Shown: in pieces, positions 24,513 to 37,700 of the stretch | How positions within the stretch are numbered: the stretch's first letter is position 1 | Layout of the letters: each line of letters begins with the position of its first letter | Assembly: GCF_004193775.1 (NCBI RefSeq) | Contig: NC_041011.1 | Coordinates: 40,121,167-40,185,166, forward strand | Source of the DNA: Glycine soja | Lineage: Eukaryota; Streptophyta; Magnoliopsida; Fabales; Fabaceae | Length of the DNA: 64,000 nucleotides | Direction: 5' to 3' | Made by a program: the position numbers and the translations under genes | The notes under the pieces: generated by a model | What the model was told of the DNA's origin: nothing | The model's database searches: none | What the model saw: only the letters and a program-made list of their open reading frames with translations

Positions 24513-26486
24513 CTATTCTTCTAGGGTGGCAACTTGGTCAAGTGAAGGTGAAGAGTGAAAGAAGAGACAAATAGCTGAAATATCATCCATTGCAATGCCC
24601 CTCCTCTTGCGTTTCCATGCACGCATTGCACACTCCACCAAACGTTTGGACGAGTCGGTTCTGTCTGGTGTTGAAGATACAATATCCACCGCTTCTTGAT
24701 TGGAGATTACATCCCACACCTATAATAATATAATAGCATTAACACATGCAAAAACCATATCAAATAGCTTTAGCTAACTTAACATTCAGCAATAGAATAT
24801 TAATTTGTCTGATATTGATAATTATTTCAAGACTAAAATATGTTTTAGGTTCCTGAAAAATGATCGATTTTTGTTTTAGGTGTTCCGAAAATTTTTTGGT
24901 TGCATTGAATTATGATACATCAAAACTTTTGTTTCAAGTGATGATGTGACACCCTATGAACATATTTTTTAAGGATAAAAGAGTGTTTACTATACCCCAT
25001 CAGTGGCAAGCACAACAAACTGGTCTTTGCTGGTTATGTTCCTTTGTGTTACCTCAGGCACTGAAATAAGACCATACTTTTTGACGCAGTAGTCACCAAA
25101 AGCCCTTGACATGGCAAGTCCTGGAAACTCCTCATCCGGCAACCACACCCTGTGCACCCCGGGCTCGTCGTCTAAGCAGAAAACTCGTCCATTGGACTCA
25201 AGTATTCTCTCTGCTTCCTCTGCAAACCATATGTAACCACATTTTTTAATTTACGAAAAAACTGTTAATATCGTGACACATGAAGACTAGTCAGGAATAG
25301 TGTACTACATGGTCCTGAACCATGTAATAGTTTCTCCTTAAACTGACAGAATGATACACGTAAACACTTACGAGGTAAATTGGGCTTGAAATCTACTGTC
25401 AGCTGAACTGGTACCAAACTTCCATCATCTGATGTTGTAGCTAACACAGCACGAGAGTCACCAACGTTTGCAATGATAATGAGTTCACCCTGCCCATTAC
25501 AGAATCAAGATAAGGTTTGGTAACCACCAGATTCATTTTGCAAATTAGGTTACTAGGCTATTTTCTGATGACACATCTTTTTAAAGTACTTTTGGTCCTT
25601 TTCTTTTATCCAAATTGGAGTTTCGTTTCAATAATTTCTACAATAAATATTTGCACTAAAGGTCAGAGAAGAGAATGACACCAAAAACACTTAAAATTTT
25701 ACATTTAAGTTTCTATCATTTTGGCAAGCCTTTTCTTTTTACCTGTCTAACAATTGACAAGGCAGTTGTTCCACTGTAAAATGAATCTATCTTGCGATTC
25801 TGCTCTAGTTCGCGATCAATGGCAGCACAAGTCTTCAAGTATGAATGCTTCCACATGTTAAACCGGTGTTGTTTTTTCTCTGTCTCTACATCAAAATCAA
25901 CATCTGAATCAAGTGGAGATTGGGAAAGTGTCTCCTGCCAGTTGCATAGCAAAGATGTTGGCATTGATTTTCGTACTCTTTTGGCCACAAAGTGACCCCA
26001 TGGCCCATGCCCATCAAAAATCCCGCAGAAGATCATGTCCTCTTGGCATCCAAATTCCTATAACAAACATCAACACACACAAACGTTGGTCTAAGAAACA
26101 TCAATGGTTATTGAAGCAATTAGTTAACAACAAAAATCTTGTCTAGTAAATCCACTCATTAACACACACAAATGTTGGTCTAAGTAACATCAATGATTAT
26201 CGAAGCAATTAATTAACAACAGGAAATAAATATTGGTACATACTTCCCACACTATGCAGCAATCCTGATTGACTCCTTTCTGGCCTTTTTTGGAGAAAAC
26301 TGAGGCAAAGTTGTTAGAACCATCAACATTAACTGTGCCGGAGCTATGCAACATGAAGTGATTTCTTTTGGCTTCCTTTGCCATTGCTACCGCCGCTTCT
26401 CTTCCATTACATTCATCAGAACTCCTCCCTTTCTTCGTTGCAAAAGACTTTGCCAACCTATTGAACGCAGATGAAAAATGCCCCAT
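24513..26486 (-). CDS. Protein phosphatase 2C, plant clade-E-like, complete, 5 coding exons
   Basis: Exons (minus): 26486-26244, 26057-25743, 25489-25372, 25219-24996, 24719-24513; phases agree and give 368 aa. The start MGHFSSAFNRLAKSF matches this family; an in-frame ATG at 26513 would add nine residues but lies beside a likely splice acceptor (TTTCAG near 26515). PP2C motifs are all present: KKGQKGVNQDCC, FCGIFDGHGPWGH (metal-binding Asp/Gly), SGTTAL, IANVGDSRAVL, LAMSRAFGDYCVK, VLATDGVWDV and MDDISAICL. The catalytic metal-binding aspartates are retained, so it should be an active Mn/Mg-dependent Ser/Thr phosphatase. No membrane segment is seen; it may have N-terminal acylation potential (MGHF), as proposed for some relatives. 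The 5' leader probably contains an intron of about 1.1 kb reaching back to near 27600. Confidence 0.94.
25280..25340. repeat. Small palindromic MITE remnant in a PP2C intron
   Basis: 'actacatggtcctgaaccatgtaatag' forms a short hairpin and continues into 'tttctcc'. It shares the end 'ggagaaactattacatggt' (reverse strand) with the element at 18571-18720. Confidence 0.5.
26072..26220. repeat. Direct repeat of about 60 bp in PP2C intron 1
   Basis: A 60-bp block beginning 'aacacacacaaacgttggtc' at 26072-26131 is repeated at 26161-26220 with a few substitutions (offset 89 bp). Both copies lie between coding exons 1 and 2 and do not touch the splice sites. Confidence 0.85.
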
Positions 26487-27605
26487 CAACGCTGCAATAT
26501 GATGATTCCACAACTGAAAGCTACTTAATTAGGCCTCTTTTCTTCCTTTGATTTTATATAGTACAGAATCTGGACAGTGAAAATTCATAACAGTTAAACG
26601 TTAGTCATAGGAAGAACAATTTCATTTTCTTTTTTTATTTGTGTTTTAGTCTTTTCTTAGTGATAAAAACAAGAGGGAAACAATTGAATGTACTGTGTGT
26701 GGTGAGGAATCCTGGGAGATAATGTGATGGAACAAAAGACACTTTCTGACTCAGAAGGAAAAGGATTCAGGATTCATTCAGAAAAAAGGCTAAATCCTGA
26801 AAGAGCTTAATGACAAAAAATAGTTTCCTATTCTGAATTCTGAAATCCAACATTGCTTCTGGAATTCTCTATGAAGAGGATATGTGGAGAAAGCAAGGAC
26901 AATGAAAACTTATTGAAGCTAAAAGAAACGAAATTAGATACGCCTTTGTTACTATCCTGTCATTTTCCTCCCTTGGCTCAGAAAATCAAAAGGGTGGGCC
27001 ATAGTTTCTTCTTCCAGTAAGCATACCAAAAGTAGGAGAAAAAATTTGAGCATAGAAAAGTCTGGATAAAAGGATTCAGCAACTCAAGGTCATTTTCTTA
27101 TTGCTAACTGAATTGGGACCCAAAAAAAATCATTTTTTTACCTTGCTTTTTCCTCAGATTGGATTGGATGTTTCATCTCATGTAAAAGAAACCTATTTTA
27201 TTGGTATTTGCAGAATAAATTACGAGATTGTGCATATAGGACCTGAGGAAAACTAAAACTTTTCAAGAGGAATATATCTAAACAAAGCCTATAGGCTATA
27301 GTAGTAGCAACTATTTTAACTACCATCTTAGTCCCTTTTCAAAATTTTATAGAATTGGATGAAAACAAAAGGGAAGAAAGAAAAAGTTCAGGACCTTGTG
27401 ACCCCCCATTCCACCCCAATCTTCAAAGCCAGAACAGAAACATCAAAGAAAATAAAAGGAAAAAACAGTTGGTTAAGTTCCTGATCCAATTATGAAGCCC
27501 CATTTTCTTATATGGGATCTGAAATGGTGTTAAGATAACATAAGATAACAAAAGCCTTTGAAGAAGAATTAAAACAAAACAGAGAAATGGAGTGGATGGA
27601 TGCAA

Positions 27606-27832
27606 GACCTTTGAAGAAGAAGAAGGAACTAGCTAGAGAGAGGCAGTAGAAGGAGTTGTTGTGGCCTGAAGAAAAGGATGCAATTGGGACAAGACCAGCT
27701 GAGACTTCGAGAAAGCAAAGGTGTGGAGGGCTTTGTGTCCATCTTTGAGTGACTTTGTTTGTTTGGTTGTGGTTTCTTCTTCAGTTCCTTTTTATCTACG
27801 GAGACCAAAACAAAGATAGTTTTTCTATGCAC
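27606..27832 (-). other. Candidate 5'-leader exon of the PP2C gene, with an upstream ORF
   Basis: On the minus strand, a CT-rich, less AT-biased stretch contains ATG-started frames ending at 27629, including one starting MDTKPSTPLLSRSLSW. A possible donor (CAAAG/GTCTTG) sits near 27605 and a good acceptor (TTTCAG) near 26515, just before the PP2C start. This fits a 5'-UTR exon with an intron of about 1.1 kb. The peptide may be an uORF or a chance frame. All of this is inference from splice-like signals. Confidence 0.3.
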
Positions 27833-27849
27833 TCAGTGCATGAAAATTT

Positions 27850-30522
27850 TGTATTTGGACAGGTGTCACTTTGTGTGACTAATAAAAACTAATTAAATGC
27901 TATAATGAAAAAACGATCTCTACTCTGATTTTCTGTTTACTACTTGCTTGGTTCCTTTCAAATTAAGAGTTGTGTGGCCTTTGTTTTACCAAAATTGGAG
28001 CTCTATTAAGTCAAGTTATTAAGGGAGAAAAAAAAAAGCATTACCAATTTTGGCCAGAACTTGCACATGGCGAATTGAATTACTATATCTTATTTAGGTT
28101 TCATGAGTTTATTTAGCAAATATTTCTTGCTTCATGTGTTTCAGGAGCATATCTAGAAATTATTAAGAGGCTTATTATTTTATCAGAAAAGAAAAATCTC
28201 AAGACCTCATATTATTGCTTTATAGTTTATACATGAATATGGAAACGAGGAGGATATAGTGTAGAAAAAAAAGTCTTCATGCGAATGAAATTAATTATCT
28301 GTTATTTTATGAGTATAGATGAAATAATGTATTTCGGTTTTTATTGAATAGGCATGTGCTTTTCCCCACATATAGGAACTCAGGAAGTTATAATTTATTC
28401 TTAAAAAAAGGTATAAATTATATAATTAATCGGAAGATTCCTACTGTTTGGCTATATATGTGTATTATATATATATTATATTCTGGTGTTATTGTATCCG
28501 AAAGCATGGGATAATAATTAAGTAGATACTAGATAAGATCGAGCCGTTGTCAGAAGGTATTTGTGAGAATATGGACCTTAATTAATATCTTTAATGTTTC
28601 ATATTTAAAGCATGTAGGAGAAGGGAGTGGAGAACTTCACCAAGAAAAAAAAAAGGTATTCGAGTATAATGATATGATAACTTGAAAATTTTCAATAGGA
28701 AAATAAAGGGTGAATTTCTTGCCATTAAATAAATACTACAATAGTAGCCGATGGCATATTTATATTTGAAGATAACATTATACTAATATAGAGTAAAAAT
28801 TCAATGCTAACAATATATACAATTTCAAACTATCATTTATCACAAATTATCATCTATAATAAATTTATTAGTTTTTAAAATAATAATCTTAAAAATTATA
28901 TCAATAATAACTTTTAATTGATCGATGCTATAAAACTCCTTATGTTAAAGATACATAGTCATTAAACTTTATAATATATATTACTTTTTATAATAAAAAA
29001 TGCTAGTTTGTTATGGTTGGTACTTAGTAATGCCAAAATGATGCAGTAAAAAAAGTAATGCAAAAAAGATTATATAAAGAAAAAATGTTACCACAAAACT
29101 TTTTGTTAATACACTCTTTATTATTTAAAATTTATTGAAAATTATAATAACCAATGATTCAATAAGTTTCACTTATAATTTTATATTTTTTAATAAATTT
29201 TATTTAATAATAAATAATACATTAGAAAAAATAAGATAAAAATTATTATTAAAACTTCTCTTGTATAAATTTTAAAATGCTAGTAGCATCACATTTAGTA
29301 ACATGCTCTCTTCTCTTAATAAAAAAATATTACATATCATAAATTTTTATGGATCCTTCAGATCTTTCTTTAATATTTTTTTTTATAATTTATAACTTTT
29401 AATTAATAATAAGAACATATTACAATAGGTCTGCTGTCATCACTCGTCCAAATTATTTAGACTATAGTACTATGCAGGGCACCCACAGCTAGTAGCGCTG
29501 CTAAAAATTAAATATAAAACAATTATTTTGGACCAGTTTCTTAATTAATGAATATTTATGACAGAAGAAAAACAAAACGAATCATTTTTTTAATTCTAAA
29601 TTAAAATCTGCTTACAATTTTTTTTACAATTATCTCTTTTAACTTTTTCATGAGTAGTTATAAATAAAAAATGATATTTACATTTAAAAGGCTCCCCTGA
29701 ATTATAAACTCTTCATACTAGGTCAAAAAATGTATTAATAACAGTATTATATCCACGATAACTTAATATATCACTGATTAATAATTATTTCCATGCTCTG
29801 ATTAATAATATGCCTAAATTCAACATATAACTATGCAAAGCAATCGGTGATCGAAATTAGATAAAAATTATTTAGTGATGCATTCACGCTATGGCGTATG
29901 GTATGACAACAAAGAATTTCAACAAGAGATACTTGCACAGTTTATGACGTATACGCATACTTTTTTCTTTTACAAATTTTATTATATATACTTACTGCAT
30001 AGTACAAAACATTTATTAATAGAGATTTTTTGTTAACTGAAAAAATATTGAAACTGATAAGAAAGAGACTTTTTGTTAAGAAGAATATTTCATATATTGC
30101 CTTAATAACAGAAAATTCATTTATTACGTCGAAAGCTTCTTTTTTTTTTTTATCTCATTAACCAACGCACCTCATGTACAGAAGAAGAAAAATCGAATTA
30201 CAAAAAGTTATAATTCTTTTATTAATGTATTTTATTCATATTTTATTAAAATTGAGATGATCAAACATTATGTTATAATTCTTTTGGACTTCTTTTTTGG
30301 TGAATAATTCTTTTGAACTCATTGAGTAAAAAAAAAATCTTTTGAACTCATAACTATAACTATCATAATAATGCCATTCACATGCATATCGTTATTTTGA
30401 CTTTATTTGATTGACAATTTTATTATAGTTCTTTTTTGAACTCAATTAATGTTCTTTAATTTATACAAATGATTTTTTTTGAACTCATAGATAACAGTCT
30501 TTTATATTTAAAGTACTTATCT

Positions 30523-30589
<67 letters not shown>

Positions 30590-30900
30590 CGAAGTAAGAA
30601 AATTATTATCCAGATAAGTAATGGTAAGTTTTGTCTATAATTGATGTGTTGAACAGAGATGAAAGAAATATGATTGATAAAAAAAAGAAGAAGTAAGAAA
30701 TAAAATAAAAATGAAGGTGCTTTTGTTTAATGGAAGAAAAATAAAAAATCAGTTAAAGAGAGATAAAAAAACATAATTGAAAAATAGAATAAAAATATAC
30801 ATAGATAAAATCCTATTAATTTTTTAATTCTTTTTTTTTTAATTTCTATGATACTAAACATATTTAATTATTTTCATATCTTTTTTTCTCCTCCCTCCCC
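27850..30900. other. AT-rich intergenic stretch
   Basis: No coding frame, RNA gene or clear transposon is seen in about 3 kb, apart from the dinucleotide microsatellite at 30529-30586 and a possible MITE end at about 30716-30922. Confidence 0.6.
30529..30586 (+). repeat. (AT)n microsatellite, about 29 units
   Basis: An uninterrupted AT dinucleotide run. It is expected to be highly polymorphic in length. A much shorter AT run is found near 60995. Confidence 0.97.
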
Positions 30901-30927
30901 TTCCACCAAACAAGCCGAAAGTGATCA

Positions 30928-31370
30928 ATGGCTGAGTTTTTAAAACCACTAGCCAGAGTAAGACATGAAAAGCTTACATCTTTTTTCCTAAAAGATATTG
31001 AAGCTACACTTTATGGCGTACCAAATCCAATTCCAAGAAAATCAGGCAGGAAAGCCGCACCTAAAATAAGTTTGTCTTTTATCAAAGAATTAGGTAGTAT
31101 TATTACATTAATTTTGTTTATGAGTACATTATTTTCTTATTAGTATTTTAGTTTAAGTAATGTACAAAATACATATTTATTTTTATGAACCATAATTTTT
31201 TTATAGGAAAATTAAAGACTAAATTAAAATTTAATAATTTTTCAATAGAATTGATTGCTGTATTTCATAAACCTCGTAGCTTTCTGTCACCCTCTTCACT
31301 TTTCATTGGAGTAGTGGTGTTTTTAGGTGAAGAAAAAACAAATCAGAAGTTCCTCACAAAATCTGAATAA
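30928..31370 (+). CDS. Doubtful small two-exon ORF, function unknown
   Basis: ATG 30928 opens a frame (MAEFLKPLARVRHEK) containing VPNPIPRKSGRKAAPK. A GT at 31094 and an AG at 31205-31206 would join 30928-31093 to 31207-31370 in phase, giving 109 aa. The second part is hydrophobic then Lys-rich (IGVVVFLGEEKTNQ). I recognise no family; the first exon could be a fragment captured by, or left from, a transposon. The surroundings are AT-rich and there is no other support, so this may be a chance join. Confidence 0.2.
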
Positions 31371-31399
31371 ATTAAAATTATAACAAAAAGAATGCGTAA

Positions 31400-34293
31400 G
31401 TGCAGGGCTGGGAATGAAACCTTAATCTAAGGTCTATGAAATAGTTTTGCCGCAGGACATGTTGGGGAATATATTATGTATGAGACATAATTATTTTTTA
31501 TTTATAAAATTTATAACTCACACACCCAGCTATACAAAAAGATATGCATATTGAATATATCAATAAATAAATAAAAAACAACCATGAATCAAAACAAGAT
31601 CTAGCGTGTCATGTCACTAGCTAGTTGTAATTTTGATATTACCCGTCGAAAAGGGTAATTAGATTGGGACCCAATAATGTGAAAGGTGAGTGAGTGGTCA
31701 AGATTGAAAGGCCCACGCTTACGTACATTGTAATGTCCATTTCAACAAAAACTTGGTCGATCCACTGAATGTTGTTCTTGTTCCCTTGCTTGTGTATTAT
31801 GTCAGTAACTATGATCACTGCATCAAATAGAAAGCCAAGCCTCTTGACCCATATTTTAGTGGACCCCACTCTCTAGGTATGGTCATATGGTTCATGGCCT
31901 CCCTGTCGGTAGCATGCATTTATCATTCAACTCCCTTCGCACGTTATGGCTATGTGTCGAATATTGGCATATCAATTTTGGTGCGAGATGAGAGGGGTCA
32001 CCACTTGTGATGACTTTATTTATTGTTTAGGATGATAGTAATAAAATCTCACATTATCTAGCAATTGACATCATAGAACAATGATTGTTTTATAAACATC
32101 CTTTATCTCAACCTCTCAATTTACATATACGTCTTTTATTATAAATAAAACTATGGTTCACCGAACACTTAAATTGATAATATCTCAAATACAAATTGAG
32201 AACCCTAGTCTGAATTGTAACTCGTGGGATGAACAACCCAGTTCCATTTCGGTGTGAGCTAGAACCATGTAAGAGTTTTTCTTTTTCTTTATCAATCATG
32301 TTAGGTCGTGCAATGCACGTGATGGAGTGATAAGCACAGAAAAGTATGTGGAATCAATGGTGGTTGTGGTTATACATTTCTGCATCTATATAACAGTTCA
32401 TGCATACAACTAGAATGTATGTGAACTGTGAAGAGCAATATTATCATATCCAAAGATGGATACATGCATACGACTTTGACCTTTGACGGTCTCTTCTTCA
32501 TTTCATTTACAATAGTAGTGTCTTAAGTTGTCAGAATCTACGTATTGGGCCATGAAGAGTGGGGTACCATAACTCGCCCCTGTAATGTAGGAGATGGAAA
32601 CCCTTAATTGATCGATCTTATCTTCCATGCATAAAGTTCTATATAATACAATTCCGCTCATTAATTTATTCCAACTTTCATGGATATGCTCCGCATAATC
32701 TTCACCAACAAATTCACGTGAATTTTAAGTTTAAATTGAAATGCTTTCTTTTTATGGACACAAGATTATACATTATCTTACGTGTTGTTTTTAGTATTCT
32801 CTAATCAAAATTTAAGTTTTATTTTAGTAATTCACATACTATTTTAATGCAAACCTTTATTACATAAATTATCGACATCAAACTCCAATTTTTATTAAAA
32901 AAATTATACAAATTATACTAAAAGTATTTTGTTTAAATTTTTTTTATACATACAAAATCAAATATCAATTCCTAAATTTTAATAAAACAAAATTATGCTA
33001 TATATTTTAAATTAAGTTAAAAAAATATATCATTATTTACGTTATCTTTTATGGTGGAACTGGAACTTGGAAGTAATTAATTTTAGATCTTTTTTTCAAT
33101 GAGGAAACTGACATCAATTACTATTTTAATGAAAATTTCTAGTTACGTCAATTTTATATTTTTTCAGTTTTTTTTTTTTATAAAAAATCATGTATTGAAA
33201 GCATTACACAGACACATATATAAAATGAAAAGTGATATATATAATGAAAATGACATATATACAAATAACATCGTTAGACTCAAATTTATTTTATGATAAT
33301 TTATTTACTTTTTAAAACTCCAATCTCTTTCCTAGAGTGTCTACACTCTACACCTTACAAAAAAAATGTACTATTAGAATTTAGAATTTAAGGTGAGTTG
33401 GATGGTTAATGAAAAAGAGAAAAAAAGAAATAATTATGGATTTAATCTACTTTATCAACAAAAATTAATATTTTAATAATTAACATTTATCAATTAAAAA
33501 AATAAAAATGTACAAGCATCATTTCCCTTTTCGATAAATTGTGCAATACTACTATCTAGTTTTCAGACAAAATTAGGTTCAGTATTTAAATATTTATGAT
33601 GTTATTTTATAATTAAAACTAGAGTTTCACTTTAATAACTCTCATATTAAAGATAGGCACGAATTAATGAATAGAAACATGGACGGATACACAGGGTAGT
33701 TAGCTGGGGCTTTAGTCCTCCTTCCTCAAACTTCTTTGAATTATTTATATAATATTTTTTGTAAAAATAATATTATTAATAATATATATAATAAAAATAA
33801 ATAATATACTAATTAATAATAATATACTAATTATAAAAATAAAAATAAATAATATATACTATTATTGGAAAGCAACAACACATAAATTGCATGAAGCGAA
33901 TAGCATTGTTCGTAGTTTTTTTGGAAAACAACATGTACAAATTCCGAACCACTGAAAATCATAAATTGACCCCTCTCAACGAATAGATATTGTCTCTCCC
34001 AAAGTTAAATCACTATGATGAATTCCATGTCCAACTTTCAAAGTTAATGCTGGATTTGTTTTAGGTCCTCGGCTTCATATCGTAAGAACAGCTAACAAAA
34101 ATTGATAATAATAATAATAATTGAGATCAATCACAAAGTTTCTACAATATATTGTACCTACTATTAAACTGCAAAAATCTCACAGAGAAGAACTATATAT
34201 GCTCAATCATCTTTTCTTACGAGTCATGTGCACTCACATGTTGGTGGGTGATTGCGTGCGTTTAAATAGTACATATGTGTCAAGTGTGGCTGA
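31400..34293. other. AT-rich intergenic stretch before the copia element
   Basis: Some parts (31640-31930, 32330-32700) are less AT-biased, but I see no coding frame with family similarity, no RNA gene and no repeat boundary. It is the left flank of the LTR retrotransposon. Confidence 0.5.
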
Positions 34294-34489
34294 TGTTAGA
34301 AATAATTCAAAGTTTAAAATAGGTCGTAAACGATTAGTTAGTTAAAAAATTGGTTGATTTTATTTTTCATAACCAACAATAATTACTTTTCACCTGCTAT
34401 ATAAGCAAGGTCTTTTCTATAACTCAAGATAATCTTTTGATCAAAATACAATTCTATTCATTTCTTCAAACTGTGAGTAATTGTTAACA
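34294..34489 (+). repeat. 5' LTR of the copia retrotransposon (196 bp)
   Basis: Begins TGTTAGAAATAATTC and ends GTTAACA, so it has the TG...CA ends of an LTR. It is repeated at 38811-39013 with roughly twenty substitutions and one small indel. A TATA-like 'ctatataagcaagg' lies inside and is a plausible promoter. Flanked on the left by GCTGA. Confidence 0.92.
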
Positions 34490-34501
34490 TGGTATCAGAG
34501 C
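34490..34501 (+). promoter_or_regulatory. Primer-binding site, complementary to initiator tRNA-Met
   Basis: TGGTATCAGAGC directly follows the 5' LTR. This is the standard copia priming site complementary to the 3' end of initiator methionine tRNA. Confidence 0.92.
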
Positions 34502-34762
34502 TTATACGAACCTGACCTGTGAAGATTAGAAAAAAAAAAAACAGAGCAAGTTTTTGTTGACACAAAAAACCAAGAGAAATCCTTTTCTTCTTGAGAGTCT
34601 TTCTGTGAGAACTGTGACCTGTGAGTGATTCTTCATTGTTTTTCACCATCATATTTGTGACTGTGGTGGCTAAGTGGAGTTCTTGGTGTTCAAGAACGTG
34701 TATAGAGGAACCTCTGAGATAACAACAATGTATAGGAAGGTGAAGAAGGATCAGGGTGCAAC

Positions 34763-37700
34763 ATGGCTGGCTCAAGCAGTATCATTCAAGGATCCTTACC
34801 TGTTTTCGATGGAAAATTGTTTGATGATTGGAAAGTCAAGATGCCAGCAGTTTTTGGCTTCCAAGATGTACTCGAAGTGGTGACAATTGGGTTTGAAGAT
34901 CCTGAAAAGAATGCCACTGAAGAACAAAAATTGGCCCTCAAACAGTAACAAAAACTTGATTGCAAAACTCAATTTCTCATCTACCAATGTGTGAACTCAA
35001 AGATTTTCAACAAGATCTCGAAGGCCTCTACCTTTAAGGAAGCATGGGAGATTTTGATTAAAACTTATGGTGATGGAGAAAAGAACAAGAAAGTGAAACT
35101 ACAAACTCTAAGAAGGCAATATGAACTGCTTTGCATGGAAGAGAAAGAATTGATTGCAAATTACTTTGATAGGATTCAAGAATTGGTCAATGCCATGAGG
35201 TCATGTAAAGACAAGATCTCTAATGAACAAGTGGTAGACAAGATCTTGAGGACTTTGCCACCATGATTTGATCATGTGGTTGTTGCAATTGAAGAGTCAA
35301 GGAACTTAGACATCATGGAGATTGAAGAATTGCAACACTCTCTTGAGGCATATGAAATGAGGATCAATGAGAGAAGATCCAATCAAGAACAAACACTTTA
35401 GGCACGATCCACTTACAAAGGAAAAGGAAAAGGACCATGGAAAGGAAATAAGTCATGCACCAATTAGAAACACCAGGATCAAGGATCTAATGCAGGTAGT
35501 GAATCCTCTAAAGGAAAGAAAAGTGATCAATCACAGAAGCGAAATGATAGCTCCAATGGTAGCAAGGAATGGAAGTTTGACAAGAGGAAAGTGAGATGTC
35601 ACAACTGTCAAAAGCTTGGTCATTATGCACAGGATTGCTGGCAAGGAGAGGGTGCTAAGAATAAGTCCAATAATCATGCAAACTTGGCACAAGATGAAGG
35701 ATAAGATTCTGAGGTTGTAATGCTCATGGAAACCACAAGCAATGAATCCTCCAATGACACTTCATGGTATTTGAATTCTGGCTGTTCCACTCATATGACA
35801 TGGAGAAAGGAATGGTTCATCAGTTTGGATGACTCATCAAAAAGCAAAGTTCGTTTTGTAGATGATAGCAGCCTCACTACATAAGGCATTGGCAAAGTGG
35901 CTTTCAGAGACATAAATGAAAAAAAAAAAACACTTATTGAAGAGGTTCTATATGTGCCTGGCCCGAAGACAAACCTATTGAGTCTTGGGTAACTACTGCA
36001 AAAGGGATTTGTCATGACAATGGAAGACAATTGCCTTAAGGTATTTGACAGAAATCAGAAACTTGTCATTCAAGAAAATCTGTCTTAGAATAGGACGTTT
36101 CGAATTGGGATGAACATTCTGAAGCATCAGTGCTTTACAACCTTGGAGAATAAGGAGGAATGGCTGTGGCACCTCAGGTTTGGTCACCTCAACTTCAAGG
36201 ACCTGCACCTACTTACAATCCACAAAATGGTTGAAGGATTACCCCAGATTGTAGTCCCTAATGAGGTGTGCAAAGAGTGTATTGAATGCAAGCATACCAG
36301 AGGAAACTTCAGCAAATTTGTTCCTACCAAAGCAACTGAGAAGCTAGGGGTCATCCATTCTGATGTTTGTGGCCCTATACAGACAAAAACTCCTGGAGGC
36401 AGCATGTATTTCATCTCATTCATTGATGATTTGACTAGGAAGATATGGATTTATCTGATTAAAAGGAAACATGAAGTCCTAGATGTCTTTAAGAAATTCA
36501 AGTGCTTAGTTGAAAAACAAAGTGGAAAAGTGATTAAGATGCTAAGAACTGATGGTGGGGGTGAGTATGTGTCAAATGAGTTCAAGGAATTCTGTGAAAG
36601 TGAGGGGTTAATTCATGAAGTTACACCACTTTACACACCTCAACACAATGGTACAGCTGAGAGAAGGAACAAAACTTTGCTGAACATGGTGAGATGCATG
36701 CTTAAAAGCAAAAACCTGCCAAGTTTCTTGTGGGGAGAAGCTGTATCAACCGCTGCATACATATTAAACAGATCTCCCCCTAAGAGATTGATAGATATTT
36801 CACCAGAAGAAGCATGGACTAGAGCCAAACCAAGTGTTACTCATCTAAGGATATTTGGGTCAATTTGTTACAAACATGTTCCTGATCAGTTAAGGAGGAA
36901 GCTTGATGAGAAAGGCATGCCACATATTCTAATTGGTTATCACTCAACTGGAGGCTACAAGCTGTATAATCCAAGAAGTGGTCAAGTGTTCATTAGCTGG
37001 GATGTTATCTGTGATGAAAATGGAAGCTAGAATTGGAATTCAACCTCTAGTGAAAGTTAGACCAGGATACTGTTAGAAGAAGAAACACCTTCAACTGCAC
37101 CAACTGTTAACAAAGTTCCTGGCATAAGAAGATCATCAAGGACAAGTCAACTGCCATTACCTTTGAGGAACTATGAGCTGTTTCAAGATTCAAAAGTCAA
37201 CTCAGAGAGAGAATTGGTTCATTTTTCACTCATAGCAGAAGCTGAACCTATTGAATTTGACAAAGCAATGACTAGTGAGATGTGGTTGAAAGCTATGAAA
37301 GAGGAGCTTAACTCTATAGAAAAGAATCAGACTTGGGAATTGGTGGATCCTCCATCAAATAAGAAGCCTATAGCACTAAAATGGGTCTATAAAGTGAAAG
37401 TTAACCCAAAAGGAGAAGTGGTAAAACACAAGGCCAAACTTGTAGCAAAAGGTTTCTTGCAAAAAGCGTAAATCGATTATGGTGAAGTCCATGCACCAGT
37501 AGTTAGAATTGAAACTATCAGATTTGTTGTAGCCATTGCAACTAATGCTAACTGGTCCATGCATCAACTAGACGTGAAGTCTGCCTTCCTCAATGGTCCA
37601 TTGGAAGAAGAGGTTTATGTGTTTCAGCCACATGGATTTGTAGTTAAGGGTGAAGAAAACAAAGTGTACAAGCTGAAGAAGGCTTTGTATGGCCTTAAAC

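Noticed and set aside
36184..36423. Minus-strand frames across the copia integrase and RNase H regions
   Set aside because: They are shadows of the plus-strand polyprotein.
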